From an uncultured Desulfatiglans sp. (GTDB lineage Bacteria > Desulfobacterota > DSM-4660 > Desulfatiglandales > Desulfatiglandaceae): a stretch of 64,000 bases of DNA. This document shows, piece by piece, positions 36,222-45,430 of the stretch; the first letter of the stretch is position 1, and every line of letters starts with the position of its first letter. Below the pieces are notes generated by a model. The model ran no database searches. It was not told the DNA's origin and saw only the letters and a program-made list of their open reading frames with translations. Location of the stretch: positions 769,518-833,517 of the forward strand of contig LR026961.1 of assembly GCA_900498135.1 (NCBI GenBank), read 5' to 3'. Both the position numbers and the translations under genes were made by a program.

Positions 36222-36434
36222 ATCCAGAAATGGTATTTTGGTCCGATCCTGCGTTGATCTGCACGTTCGCTTGTGCGGTGACCTGCCGGTCGCTTCCGCG
36301 GGAACATTTAATTCTCTAGAGATCCCAAAACCGGGTCCCGCCCCGCAGGGGTTGGACTGAGCATGCGAAGCGTGTGAAGAAAAACCCACATTTGCGGATT
36401 GGAAACTCGGTTTTACCGGAAACTCATTTCCGAA
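36222..36434 (-). repeat. Complete composite repeat element (A+B), MITE-like
   Basis: 213 bp bounded by ATCCAGAAATG and CATTTCCGAAG, near-inverted repeats. Inside are the B module (degenerate hairpin around 36270-36300) and the A hairpins CCCGCCCC/GGGGTTGG (36337-36355) and CATGC/GCGTG (36362-36374). Orientation is opposite to the copy at 40065. It ends only 12 bp before the ribosome site of the DUF481 gene. Confidence 0.75.
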
Positions 36435-36464
36435 GAATCTACTATAAGGAGGAGAAAACTAGCC

Positions 36465-37490
36465 ATGTTCGAAGCCAGTAAAAAATGGATCGTATTGCTT
36501 GCCGCCGGTTTCTGGATACTGTCCTGCCAGGGTGCCTCGGCCGATCAGGTGCGTCTCAAGAACGGAGATCAATTGAGCGGACGCGTGATCAGTATGGAAA
36601 AGGGTGTGCTTCAACTCGAAACCTCCTACGCAGGCACAATCCAGATCGATGCAAAGGAGATCGTCTGTCTCACTGCTGAAGAAAAGGTAACGGTGTTGTT
36701 ACAGGACGACCAGGTCCTGATCGGCAAACTGAGGTGCCCTGAGAACGAAACCGTAGAGGTTGAGGGAGAACAGGCGACAACCACCCGACCGTTGGCCATT
36801 AGCAGCCTGAAAGCCATCAATCCATCTCCGGAAATCAAGTCCCGCGGGGATATCACCCTGGGCGCCAGCCGCTCGACCGGAAACACGGACACCATGGAGT
36901 CCAATGCCGCCGCCCGTTTCGAGACCCGTGCGGACAGGCAGCGCTTCACCATTGCCGGCAAGTACAATTACGGTGAAACCGACGGCGTCGAGGACAAGCG
37001 CAATGCGTTGGGAACCATGAAATACGATTATTTCATGACCGAAAAAATCTACCTTTACGCCAACACCCTCCTCGAAAACGACCGCTTCCAGGATTTGAAG
37101 CTGCGCTCCACTCTCGGCACCGGCCTCGGCTACCAGATCTTCGACAACGAAAGAATGGCGCTGTTCGTTGAGGCAGGCCCGTCTTATATCAATAAGGATT
37201 TTTATGAAGCCGATGACGAAAGCGGAGCGGCAGGCCGATGGGCCGTCGGCTTCGATTGGAATATCGTGCCAAACCGGGTCAAATTCTTCCATCGGCATGA
37301 GGGATACGTTTACGACGCAGACGGAGGGGCCTATTATATCCGCTCCGAACAGGGATTCCGCCTGCCGCTGCTGGACCGCTTCTTCGCCAACTTCGAAGTG
37401 GATTACACCTATGACAGCGCCCCGGCGCCGGACAGAGAACGCAGCGACACGACGTACATCTTCGGTCTGGGATACGAATTCGCGCTGTAA
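36465..37490 (+). CDS. DUF481-family outer-membrane beta-barrel protein
   Basis: A 341-residue exported protein. The signal peptide ends near CQGASA|DQ; a cysteine lies at SCQG but the context is not a clear lipobox. Residues 28-120 form a small beta domain (VRLKNGDQLSGRVISMEKG) as in YdiY-type proteins. From about 135 to the end is a DUF481 barrel, beginning GDITLGASRSTGNTDT and ending with the aromatic YIFGLGYEFAL typical of outer-membrane insertion. The start has AAGGAGGA upstream. Some family members are salt-induced porin-like proteins. Confidence 0.85.
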   Translation: MFEASKKWIVLLAAGFWILSCQGASADQVRLKNGDQLSGRVISMEKGVLQLETSYAGTIQIDAKEIVCLTAEEKVTVLLQDDQVLIGKLRCPENETVEVEGEQATTTRPLAISSLKAINPSPEIKSRGDITLGASRSTGNTDTMESNAAARFETRADRQRFTIAGKYNYGETDGVEDKRNALGTMKYDYFMTEKIYLYANTLLENDRFQDLKLRSTLGTGLGYQIFDNERMALFVEAGPSYINKDFYEADDESGAAGRWAVGFDWNIVPNRVKFFHRHEGYVYDADGGAYYIRSEQGFRLPLLDRFFANFEVDYTYDSAPAPDRERSDTTYIFGLGYEFAL

Positions 37491-37550
37491 AAGGACTACT
37501 CAGGCGGCGGAACCGGCAGGGCTGCGGTGCGGGAACGATTTTTGGCCCGC

Positions 37551-37606
37551 CGCACAGACAAACGCGCAGATGAGCGCCTAAACTGGCAGGAAAACTCTTT
37601 CCGGAA
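37551..37606 (+). repeat. Decayed fragment of the B module
   Basis: GCCGCACAGACAAACGCGCAGA and the end CTTTCCGGAA match the right half of B with many substitutions. It lies just before the IS5 element. Confidence 0.5.
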
Positions 37607-37616
37607 GCAGAGCAGG

Positions 37617-38547
37617 CTAAGTGCTTATCCGTAAATAAAATGTACTTTTCTCACGATTTTTGCTATGCTGGCAGCCATCCTGAACCGTTGCGATGGAGGC
37701 CCTATGACAAAAATTCAATCGTGGGAAGTATCCGATGCCTTTTGGGAAAGGGTTAAACCCCTTGTGCCGGCGCCAGAGCGGGATCCGCAAAAATCTTACA
37801 AGCGCAAAATCGGCGGCGGAAGAAAACCGATGCCGCCCCGGCAGATTTTTGAAGCCATCATGTACGTGCTCAGAACCGGCTGTCAGTGGAAAGCGCTTCC
37901 AAAGGAACGTTTTGGAAGCCCCAGCGCGATCCACACCCATTTCATGCATTGGATGCGCGCAGGCTTTTTTGTCGCCTTGTGGAGAGCCGGGCTTGCCGAA
38001 TACGATGAAATGGAGGGCATCGCTTGGAGCTGGCAAAGCATCGACGGGGCGATGGTCAAGGCTCCCCTGCCGCTCGAAGCGTTTGGTCGGAATCCGACCG
38101 ACAGGGGAAAAAAATGGAACCAAGCGCCATCTGCTGGTGGACGGTCGTGGTGTCCCGCTGTCGCTCGTCGTGACCGGAGCAAACCGGCATGATGTGACCC
38201 AATTGGAACTGGTGCTGGAAGAAATCGTCATCGACCGTCCCACCGATATCCAGCAGAATCTGTGTGCGGATAAAGCCTATGATGGCAAACCGGCATTGAG
38301 GACCATCGTTGCCCACGGCTATATTCCCCACGTGAAAACACGGGGGAGGAGCGCCAGGAAAAAAAGCGCAATCCCGCATGGAAAGCCAGAAGATGGATCG
38401 TTGAAGTGAGTCATTCATGGTTCAATCGCTTCCGCAAACTCCTGGTTCGCTATGAGAAGCTCAGCGATACCTATATGGCTTTGTTGCGTATGGCTGCTGC
38501 TATCATCGCCTACCGAAAAGTGGGCGTTATTTACGGGTAAGATCTAA
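37617..38547 (+). mobile_element. IS5-family insertion sequence with CTAA target duplication
   Basis: The element proper is 37621-38543 (923 bp). Ends GTGCTTATCCGTAAATAA and, in reverse complement, ATCTTACCCGTAAATAA share CTTAyCCGTAAATAA. CTAA at 37617-37620 and 38544-38547 fits the YTAR-type 4-bp duplication of IS5. The right-hand copy contains the TAG stop (complement CTA) of the neighbouring DUF401 gene. One disrupted transposase gene fills it. Confidence 0.75.
37704..38540 (+). pseudogene. IS5-family transposase, split over three frames
   Basis: The start MTKIQSWEVSDAFWERVKPL with GGAGG upstream, then the DDE-domain text IDGAMVKAPL, is in frame 1. After a run of seven A (near 38108-38114) the homologous text KRHLLVDGRGVPLSLV continues one base on. 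Near 38341-38365 a G-run breaks the frame again, and the C-terminal VSHSWFNRFRKLLVRYEKLSD is in a third frame. The first break could be a programmed frameshift as in IS427-group elements; the second cannot be explained that way. Most likely inactive. Confidence 0.75.
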
Positions 38548-39845
38548 GAGCCGGCGACCCACTTCGTCAGTATCGTGAAATAAAGCCACGCAAACACCAG
38601 CACGGTGCCGACGGGCAGGACCAGCGGCCGATAACTCCGGAGCAGGCTGGCCCCGAAGTAGTCCTTGGTCACCAGGAAACACAGGTGCACCGGGGAGAGC
38701 ATCATCCCCATATAACCGAACGAGTAGGCCAGACAGGCATAGGAAAGATATTCAACGAGGGAAGAGGTCGGGAAAAGCGGGATGATCAGCGGAAAAGAAG
38801 CCCCCACGAACCCAATGGCGATGCCGGTGATCAACCCTGAGAGAAAGGGCATCAGAAGGATAACCCAGATCAGGGGAAAGCGGTAGGAAACCAGCTCGTC
38901 CCTGATGTGGACAACCGCCTGGCTGTCGGTCATCACCCCTTTGAAGACCATGATGGCCGCCACGAGCAGGATCATCGGCACCACGTCTTTATCCGTAAGC
39001 GCGGACCAGATTCCTTTCAGCGGAATCCGGTTCAGCCAGATCACCCAGATCAGGGCCGCCACCAGACCGGGCAGGATCGCCACCCCTCCAGGAAGCGTCC
39101 AGTCGACGCCCCAGAGCTTCGGCAGCTGAGTAACCAGCGCCATGACGGCGATCACCGCCACCACCACGATAATCGGCATGATCTCCCAGAGGAACGCCCC
39201 GAGAGCCTTGCCGCCCCGGCTCGTCTTTCCCTCAGGGGCCTTCATCCCCATGGGGCGAAGGATGAAGAAGACCCCGGCCAGGGCCGTGATGAGCGTCATC
39301 GGGAACATGACGGCCATAAACCGCCAGACCTCCACGTGCAGAAGCCCCACGGCCAGGACCACCCCGGGATAGAGGGGCCACCAGTATTCCCACATGTGCC
39401 GGAACCAGTAGTTGACGACCGTCTTTTTCTCCTGGGAAAGCGAGGCCTCACAGAAGGCGGTCTCCACCATCGGCGCTGAAAAAAGGGCGCCCCCGGGCAT
39501 CGGCAGCAGTCCGATCAGGGCCGGCATGACCGCCCCCACTGTCCGGGGGTCGCGCGTCAGGACACTGAACCGATCGACGATGCGCTCCATCTGCCCGCTG
39601 TCTTTCATGAGGCGGCTGATCACCAGGATCAACCCCACGATCAACACCAGGTTGACCGTCTCGAACCGGGCGAGATTGAGGCCCAGACTTTTCGCGAGAG
39701 GGATCGGCCCCATGCCGTTCCAGAGCCCGAGGACAACGGCGCCCGCTAGGAGGCAGTAGCTCAGCTTCAGCCGCGCCCTGCTCAAGCCCAGCACCATGAA
39801 AAAAACGAGGATGGTTTTTACGAGAACCGGTATGCCATCCACCAC
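38544..39845 (-). CDS. DUF401-family membrane protein
   Basis: A 433-residue integral membrane protein with about 10-12 helices, resembling the DUF401/TIGR00529 family (ion-transporter superfamily fold, substrate unknown). Conserved-looking loops include LIGLLPMPGGALFSAPMVE and LITGIAIGFVGASFPLI, the two helix-breaking re-entrant-type segments. The start is GTG behind GGTGGGG. Its stop codon lies in the IS5 target-site duplication, so the IS landed exactly at the gene's end and left the reading frame intact. Confidence 0.8.
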   Translation of the reverse strand: MVDGIPVLVKTILVFFMVLGLSRARLKLSYCLLAGAVVLGLWNGMGPIPLAKSLGLNLARFETVNLVLIVGLILVISRLMKDSGQMERIVDRFSVLTRDPRTVGAVMPALIGLLPMPGGALFSAPMVETAFCEASLSQEKKTVVNYWFRHMWEYWWPLYPGVVLAVGLLHVEVWRFMAVMFPMTLITALAGVFFILRPMGMKAPEGKTSRGGKALGAFLWEIMPIIVVVAVIAVMALVTQLPKLWGVDWTLPGGVAILPGLVAALIWVIWLNRIPLKGIWSALTDKDVVPMILLVAAIMVFKGVMTDSQAVVHIRDELVSYRFPLIWVILLMPFLSGLITGIAIGFVGASFPLIIPLFPTSSLVEYLSYACLAYSFGYMGMMLSPVHLCFLVTKDYFGASLLRSYRPLVLPVGTVLVFAWLYFTILTKWVAGS

Positions 39846-40064
39846 GCAAACCCCACCGGCGTCCCTATAAGGAATTCACCGACCACGCATCCGGGATGCC
39901 TCCATGAAGCCCGGCTGAAATTATCGACCGGTCCGGTGCACCCCACAAACTGGAAAACGGATCTTGAAGACCCACCCGATCGTCCAGCGAAAAGGCCTGC
40001 TCCGCAACATAGAGCGAACCGCCGAAACGGGCTGCCCACCCGGCTGCCGTTTATTTAGATTTCT
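39846..40064. other. Intergenic region
   Basis: No gene or clear promoter recognised in this 219-bp stretch, which leads into the composite repeat. Confidence 0.35.
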
Positions 40065-40280
40065 ATCCGGAAATGATTTCCCGGTAGAACCCAGTTTCCA
40101 ATCCGGAAATGAGGATTTTTCTTCACACCCTTCGGGTGCTCAGTCCCACCGCTTCGCGGCGGGTCCCGGTTTGGCCAATATCAAGGAAATCAAGCGGTTG
40201 CGCGGAGGCGATCTGCAGGTCGCCGCACAAGCAAACGTGCATATTGATGCCGAGATTAGCCGAAAAGACCATTTCCGGAT
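40065..40280 (+). repeat. Complete composite repeat element (A+B), best-preserved copy
   Basis: 216 bp bounded by perfect 11-bp inverted repeats ATCCGGAAATG (40065-40075) and CATTTCCGGAT (40270-40280). Module A carries hairpins CACCC-ttc-GGGTG (40126-40138) and CCCACCGC-ttc-GCGGCGGG (40145-40163). Module B starts TTGGCCAATATCAAGG and contains GGCGATC-tgca-GGTCGCC. It ends 19 bp from the stop of the glutaredoxin gene. Confidence 0.85.
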
Positions 40281-40298
40281 TGGAAACGATTTAGGCAA

Positions 40299-40553
40299 CT
40301 ACAAGCCGAGCGCCGCCTTGATCTCATCCTCCTTGTGCCCTACGATCACCTTGTCCCCAATGACGATCGTCGGGAAGGAGCAGTTCGGGTTGAACCGGCG
40401 CACCTCTTCGAGGATCTGGGCACGCTCTTCCCCTTCGAGCAGATCGACATCCGTGAATTCATACTGCACACCGCACTCCCCCAGAAACCGCTTGGTCGCT
40501 TTACAGTGGCTGCAGGTGCTGAGCGTGTAAATCCGGATCGGCAATTGTTCCAT
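40299..40553 (-). CDS. Glutaredoxin-family protein
   Basis: An 84-residue thioredoxin-fold protein with active site CSHC near the N-terminus (TLSTCSHCKATKRF), the cis-proline region SFPTIVIGD and the terminal KEDEIKAALGL typical of small glutaredoxins. AGGAG precedes the ATG. Reduction of disulfides or delivery of electrons to a partner reductase is likely. Confidence 0.88.
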   Translation of the reverse strand: MEQLPIRIYTLSTCSHCKATKRFLGECGVQYEFTDVDLLEGEERAQILEEVRRFNPNCSFPTIVIGDKVIVGHKEDEIKAALGL

Positions 40554-40664
40554 AACGGCAAGACTCCTTTTCGATCATCGGGTTGTGCAGCGATGCCAGA
40601 CAGCCAGCAGCCGGCCCGGCCCGTTGGTTGGCACGGCGAAAGGCCGCAGCCGCCTCTTATCAGA

Positions 40665-42215
40665 TCAGCGTCTCGGCATTGCGGCAAAGTAGGCCACGAT
40701 AGCCTGGACAAATGATTCGATCGTGTAACGCTCGGGGATCAGGTCGACACCGAACCCCTTCTTTCGAGCGGTTTCGGCCGTAATCGGACCGATGCACCCC
40801 GTCCGCACACGGCCGAGCCATGGCGGGCTCTCTCCGCCGCAAACGCCGTCGAACATCTCGAGGAAATGGGTCACGGTGGACGAACTGGTGAATGTGACCA
40901 GATCCACCTCGTCGCGCTCCAGCAGCTCCCGCACTCGATCGACGGCACCCGTCGGTCTGTGGGTGCGATAAGCAGGCACCAGATCGACCTGCGCGCCCAT
41001 ATTCCGGAGTTCCTCAGGCAGGATCTCCCGCGCCTTCTCCGCCCGCGGCAGCAGAATGCGCAGCCCCGAGACCCCTCTGGACCCGAAAGCGGCGATCACC
41101 GCTTCGGCGCGGTATTCAACGGGGACCAGGTCGGGCTCGATGCCGAAGTCCTTCCAGGTCCGGGCCGTCTTGGGGCCTATGGCGGCAATCCGGATACCTT
41201 TCAGATCCCTGACGTCCTTTCCCGCAGCGGCCAGACGCTCGAGGAAAAACCGCACCCCGTTGACCGACGTGAAGAGCAGCCAATCGTAGACATCGAGTGA
41301 ACGGATTGCAGCGTCCAACGGCTCCCATGCCTCGGGCGGCACGACCTCGATCGTCGGGAATTCGATGCACTCCGCTCCAAGTTCACGGAGAATCGCCAGA
41401 AATTCACTGGCCTGTTCCCTGGCGCGCGTGACGACGACCTTGCGCCCGAAGAGCGGCCTTTTTTCATACCATTCGAGCGTTCCGCGGAGATTCACCACTC
41501 CCCCCACCACGATGATGGCCGGGGGTTTCAGCTTGAGTTCCTCGACCTGTCCGGCGATATCCGCAAGGGTGCCCACGACGGTCTTCTGCTCCGGAAGGGT
41601 GCCCCTTCGAATCACGGCGACCGGTGTTTCGGGCGGCCGCCCATTCGCCGTGAGCTGAGAGGCGATCAGGTCGATATGGCCCACGCCCATGAGAAAAACG
41701 ATCGTGCCGGCGCCCAGGGCGAGTTTGTCCCAGGCGATATCCGATCCCTCCTTCGTGGGATCCTCATGTCCGGTTACGAAGGCGACCGTGGAGGTATAGT
41801 CACGATGGGTCAAAGGAATTCCGGCATAGGCCGGCACGGCGATCGCCGAAGTGACCCCCGGAACGATTTCAAAGGGAACGCCCGCACTGACGAGTTCTTC
41901 GGCCTCTTCCCCGCCCCTTCCGAAGATAAAGGGATCGCCGCCCTTCAGACGGACGACCGTCTTCCCCTCCTTCGCCTTGGCAATGATCAGGGCGTTGATC
42001 TCCCCCTGGCTCATCGTGTGGCAGCCGCCCTTCTTCCCGACGTAAAGCCGCTCGGCGCCGGGGGAGGCGTAGGTGAGAAAAAGGGGATTGGCGAGATAAT
42101 CATAGACGACGACATCAGCCCGCGCCAGGCAGTCGCGGCCACGGATCGTCATCAAACCCGGGTCGCCCGGACCCGCGCCTACGAGATACACTTTCCCTTC
42201 GGCCTTTTCAGACAT
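40665..42215 (-). CDS. cobA-hemD: Fused uroporphyrinogen-III C-methyltransferase / uroporphyrinogen-III synthase
   Basis: A 516-residue two-domain enzyme. Residues 1-245 are a SUMT (CobA): [13 protein letters not shown], the SAM-binding [14 protein letters not shown] and [20 protein letters not shown]. They convert uroporphyrinogen III to precorrin-2. Residues about 255-510 are Hem[15 protein letters not shown], then [23 protein letters not shown] and [12 protein letters not shown]. HemD closes hydroxymethylbilane into uroporphyrinogen III. With hemC 34 bp upstream this is a tetrapyrrole operon, in keeping with sirohaem/haem needs of a sulfate reducer. Confidence 0.93.
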   Translation of the reverse strand: MSEKAEGKVYLVGAGPGDPGLMTIRGRDCLARADVVVYDYLANPLFLTYASPGAERLYVGKKGGCHTMSQGEINALIIAKAKEGKTVVRLKGGDPFIFGRGGEEAEELVSAGVPFEIVPGVTSAIAVPAYAGIPLTHRDYTSTVAFVTGHEDPTKEGSDIAWDKLALGAGTIVFLMGVGHIDLIASQLTANGRPPETPVAVIRRGTLPEQKTVVGTLADIAGQVEELKLKPPAIIVVGGVVNLRGTLEWYEKRPLFGRKVVVTRAREQASEFLAILRELGAECIEFPTIEVVPPEAWEPLDAAIRSLDVYDWLLFTSVNGVRFFLERLAAAGKDVRDLKGIRIAAIGPKTARTWKDFGIEPDLVPVEYRAEAVIAAFGSRGVSGLRILLPRAEKAREILPEELRNMGAQVDLVPAYRTHRPTGAVDRVRELLERDEVDLVTFTSSSTVTHFLEMFDGVCGGESPPWLGRVRTGCIGPITAETARKKGFGVDLIPERYTIESFVQAIVAYFAAMPRR

Positions 42216-42249
42216 CACTCCATCAGCCTTTCAGCGTGTCCGGCACGCC

Positions 42250-43191
42250 CTATCGCCCCCCGGCCTCACCGTAGACTCTCCCGAGGATCTGGTCGGCCCC
42301 CGCTGCGAGCAGCCGCTCAGCCAATTCCAGGCCGAGGGTCTCTGCCTGTTCAGGGCGCCCGGCGACCCTGTCTCGGATAAGCCGGCTTCCGTCCAGTTCA
42401 GCCACAAGCCCATCCATGGTCAAACCGTATTCCTCCACCCGCGCCCAGCCGGCGATCGGGACCTGACAGCCGCCCTCCAAACGTTCCAGAAAGGCCCGCT
42501 CAGCCCTCACGGCCGTTTCGGTCTCGGGATGGTTCAAGAAGGCCAGACATTCCATGACCGTCTGATCCGACCGGCGGACCTCCAAACCGAGCGCACCCTG
42601 GCCGACAGCCGAAAGCATCTCGTCCGGGCCCAGCAGACAATCCGACGGCTTGTCCAGGCTCAACCGGCGCAAACCCGCCGAAGCCAGCACGACGGCATCG
42701 CACACCCCTTCTTCGCGCTTTCGGAGCCGCGTCTCCACATTGCCCCGCAGCGGCACGATCCGGACATCCGGCCGAAGACTCAGGATCTGAGCAGCTCGGC
42801 GGAGGCTGCTCGTCCCCACCCGCGCCCCACGGGGCAGATCCCTCAGTGCCCTGCAGCCGCCGGCGATCAGTGCATCGCGCGGATCTTCCCGCACCGGGAA
42901 AACGCTCAGAAAAAGCTCCGGCGGGAGCTCGGCCGGAACATCCTTCATGCTGTGCACGGCCAGATCGATCCTCCCTTCGAGCAGGGCGTCTTCGATCTCC
43001 TTGACGAACAAACCCTTGCCCCCGATCCGGCTGAGGGGCGAATCGAGGATCCGGTCTCCCGTGGTGGTGATCTTCACCAGCTCGACACGGATATCCGGGT
43101 AGCGCGACACGATGCGCCCCTTGACCCACTCGGACTGGGCCAACGCCAGACGGCTGCCGCGTGTGCCGATTTTCAACACGTTTGTGTACAT
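42250..43191 (-). CDS. hemC: Hydroxymethylbilane synthase (porphobilinogen deaminase)
   Basis: A 313-residue enzyme that joins four porphobilinogens into hydroxymethylbilane. Conserved motifs are IGTRGSRLALAQ, ITTTGDRI, GKGLFVKEIEDALL, AVHSMKDVP, RVGTSSLRRAAQ and LRGNVETRLRK. EGGCQVPIAGWA contains the cysteine that holds the dipyrromethane cofactor. The ATG at 43191 was chosen; a GTG five codons upstream is possible. Confidence 0.95.
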   Translation of the reverse strand: MYTNVLKIGTRGSRLALAQSEWVKGRIVSRYPDIRVELVKITTTGDRILDSPLSRIGGKGLFVKEIEDALLEGRIDLAVHSMKDVPAELPPELFLSVFPVREDPRDALIAGGCRALRDLPRGARVGTSSLRRAAQILSLRPDVRIVPLRGNVETRLRKREEGVCDAVVLASAGLRRLSLDKPSDCLLGPDEMLSAVGQGALGLEVRRSDQTVMECLAFLNHPETETAVRAERAFLERLEGGCQVPIAGWARVEEYGLTMDGLVAELDGSRLIRDRVAGRPEQAETLGLELAERLLAAGADQILGRVYGEAGGR

Positions 43192-43387
43192 CCCAACGTC
43201 ATCCACTACGGCCGGATAAGATACACGCTCCGCTCCTTCCCGGAGACGGCCTTCATCCGCCGAACGATCGGGTTGAAATCTTCAAGAAGGCTGAGGACCG
43301 AGCAAGGGCGGTGCACCAGCAAGGAAAAGGCCCGGTTCGGTCCGGCGAAGCGCCAGGGCCCCGGGGACCATCCCGCCCTGAAGAAGC

Positions 43388-44128
43388 CTAAGCAGGCCGA
43401 CCCCCGGAGCGCCCCTTGCCGTAAAGGAATCTTGCCCGTTCGAGATCGAAGGGAGAGGTAATCTTGATATTCTCACGCGCGCCTTCGACAACGGTCACGG
43501 CGATCCCCATGCGCTCGAGCAGCATGGCGTCGTCGGTGATGTCCGTCCATCCGGCGGCGCGCGCCCGCTCATGCGCCAGGCGGATGTCCGCCCACCGGAA
43601 AAGCTGCGGAGTCTGGATCAGGCGCAGCTTCGAGCGGTCGAGCGTCCCCTGGACCGTCCCGGACGCATCGACTTGCTTTACGGTCTCGTCCGGCGAAAGC
43701 CCGGGCACCACCGCCCGGTGGTGTGCGAGCGCATCGAAGAGGCGGTCCAGCAGTCCGTGGTGCAGGAAAGGCCGCACGCCGTCATGGATCAGAACGATTT
43801 CAGGCTCCAGGACCACGGCCTCTAACCCGAGCCGCACCGACTCCTGCCGCGTCGCACCGCCGGGGGCGATGCGCACCACCTTCCGAAATCCGAACCGCTC
43901 AACGATCTCCTTGCGGCACGAGACGACGTCATCAGGCGGAACGACCAGCACGACCGCATCCACCAGCGGATACCGCTCGAACACGTCGAGTGTCTCGGCC
44001 ACGATCGGTCGACCGCCCAGCTCCAGATACTGCTTCGGACGCGCCGCCCCCATGCGGACACCGGCGCCTGCGGCCGGAACGACCGCCACAGCCCTTCGCT
44101 TCCCGATCTGTCGATCCTCTGAACCCAT
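43388..44128 (-). CDS. ispD: 2-C-methyl-D-erythritol 4-phosphate cytidylyltransferase
   Basis: A 246-residue enzyme of the MEP isoprenoid pathway. It has the nucleotide-binding PAAGAGVRMGAARPKQYLELGG, the CTP-site GGATRQESVRLGLE, VLIHDGVRPF, TVKQVD and the DDAMLLERMG substrate region near the end. It stands alone on the minus strand between hemC and the Rho-N-like gene; no ispF is adjacent. Confidence 0.93.
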   Translation of the reverse strand: MGSEDRQIGKRRAVAVVPAAGAGVRMGAARPKQYLELGGRPIVAETLDVFERYPLVDAVVLVVPPDDVVSCRKEIVERFGFRKVVRIAPGGATRQESVRLGLEAVVLEPEIVLIHDGVRPFLHHGLLDRLFDALAHHRAVVPGLSPDETVKQVDASGTVQGTLDRSKLRLIQTPQLFRWADIRLAHERARAAGWTDITDDAMLLERMGIAVTVVEGARENIKITSPFDLERARFLYGKGRSGGRPA

Positions 44129-44169
44129 GCCGTCACAACACCCGACCGCGGATCAGATCCAGCCTCTCC

Positions 44170-44209
44170 AAAAAGAAAAGGCAGGCATCCTCTGATCGAG
44201 TCGCCTGCC
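44170..44209 (-). terminator. Intrinsic terminator of the Rho-N-like gene
   Basis: GGCAGGC (44180-44186) pairs with GCCTGCC (44203-44209); on the minus strand the stem is followed by TTTTCTTTTT. Confidence 0.7.
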
Positions 44210-44225
44210 ATTCATCCCTTTAGGG

Positions 44226-44603
44226 TCAGCCTTGCACGGCCTTGCGCGTCATCTTCTTGAGCCGGTTGATCCGCCGCCGCACGATATCCACCGTCTTCCG
44301 GTCCCTGGCCTCCCGCGCCGTTTCCTTGGCGGTACGGAGCCCGGCGATCTTCGCCTTCAGCTCGGTGGGGCTCGGCAGGGCTGTTTTGACCCCTTTCTTG
44401 CGCTTCGGCGCCTCCTCTTCCTGGATGCCATGATACTCCTTGATGATGGCCAGGAGTTCTTCCTTCTTCATGGCGTGCACCCCGGTGACACCGGGAATCT
44501 CCATGGCCAGGTCCCGGAGTTCGGGGGCGGTCATCTTGTCGAGCGGTTTATCGGGGAGCTTCATTTCTGCCTGTGGAGTGTCCTGTTTGATCTCTTCGTC
44601 CAT
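44226..44603 (-). CDS. Rho N-terminal-domain-like small protein
   Basis: A 125-residue basic protein. Residues about 20-60 (LDKMTAPELRDLAMEIPGVTGVHAMKKEELLAIIKEY) form a Rho-N/SAP-like helical domain that binds nucleic acid. The rest is a Lys/Arg-rich helical tail (ARDRKTVDIVRRRINRLKKMTRKA) resembling ribosomal L29-type helices. It has no catalytic motif. It is expressed alone and ends in a clear terminator. Confidence 0.7.
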   Translation of the reverse strand: MDEEIKQDTPQAEMKLPDKPLDKMTAPELRDLAMEIPGVTGVHAMKKEELLAIIKEYHGIQEEEAPKRKKGVKTALPSPTELKAKIAGLRTAKETAREARDRKTVDIVRRRINRLKKMTRKAVQG

Positions 44604-44668
44604 AGTCTTTCTTTCTGCTCCTTATCGAAATGCTGATCATCCATCATAACAACGATGCGGTTTTAATT

Positions 44669-45406
44669 CTAATCTTTTTTTATGAAGGGCTTGAACAAGT
44701 CGATCGGCAAGGGGAAAAACGTCGTGGAATTGCTCTCCGACGAGATCTCCCGGATCGTCTGCAGGTAGCGGAGCTGAAGGGCCTCGGGGTGCTGCTGAAT
44801 GATGCCGGCGGCCTCCGCCAGCCGATTCGCGGCCTGGTACTCACCTTCGGCGTTGATGACCTTCGCCCGCCTTTCCCGCTCGGCCTCGGCCTGACGCGCC
44901 ATCGCTCTCTGCATCTCCTGCGGCAGGTCGATGTGCTTCAGCTCCACCGTGGCCACCTTGATCCCCCAGGGATCCGTGTGCTTGTCCAGGATGGTCTGCA
45001 GCTCTGTATTGATCTTATCCCGCTCCGAAAGGAGTTCGTCCAGCTCCACCTGGCCGCAGACGCTTCGCAGGGTGGTCTGCGCCAGCTGCGACGTGGCGAA
45101 AAGGTAGTTTTCCACCTCCACCGTCGCCTTGGTGGGCTCCATCACCCGAAAATAGACCACGGCGTTGACCTTGACCGACACGTTGTCCCGGGTGATCACA
45201 TCCTGCGCCGGCACATCCATGGTCACGAGCCGCAGGCTGACCTTGACCATTTTATCGATCACCGGGATCAGGATGATCAGTCCGGGCCCTTTGGTCTTGA
45301 TCACCCGTCCAAGTCGGAAGATCACGCCGCGCTCGTATTCCCTGAGGATCTTGATGGCCGAAACCAGAAAAAGGACGACCAGCACCACAAACAGAATGTA
45401 AAACAT
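44669..45406 (-). CDS. SPFH/stomatin-family membrane protein (slipin)
   Basis: A 245-residue protein with one N-terminal membrane segment (about 2-20). The SPFH domain begins [12 protein letters not shown], with [13 protein letters not shown] and [17 protein letters not shown] coiled tail ([29 protein letters not shown]) is typical of prokaryotic stomatins. The NfeD gene directly upstream makes the usual slipin-NfeD pair, which acts in membrane microdomains and protein quality control. GGAGG precedes the ATG. Confidence 0.92.
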   Translation of the reverse strand: MFYILFVVLVVLFLVSAIKILREYERGVIFRLGRVIKTKGPGLIILIPVIDKMVKVSLRLVTMDVPAQDVITRDNVSVKVNAVVYFRVMEPTKATVEVENYLFATSQLAQTTLRSVCGQVELDELLSERDKINTELQTILDKHTDPWGIKVATVELKHIDLPQEMQRAMARQAEAERERRAKVINAEGEYQAANRLAEAAGIIQQHPEALQLRYLQTIREISSESNSTTFFPLPIDLFKPFIKKD

Positions 45407-45430
45407 GATCCGTATCCTCCCGCCAAGGGT

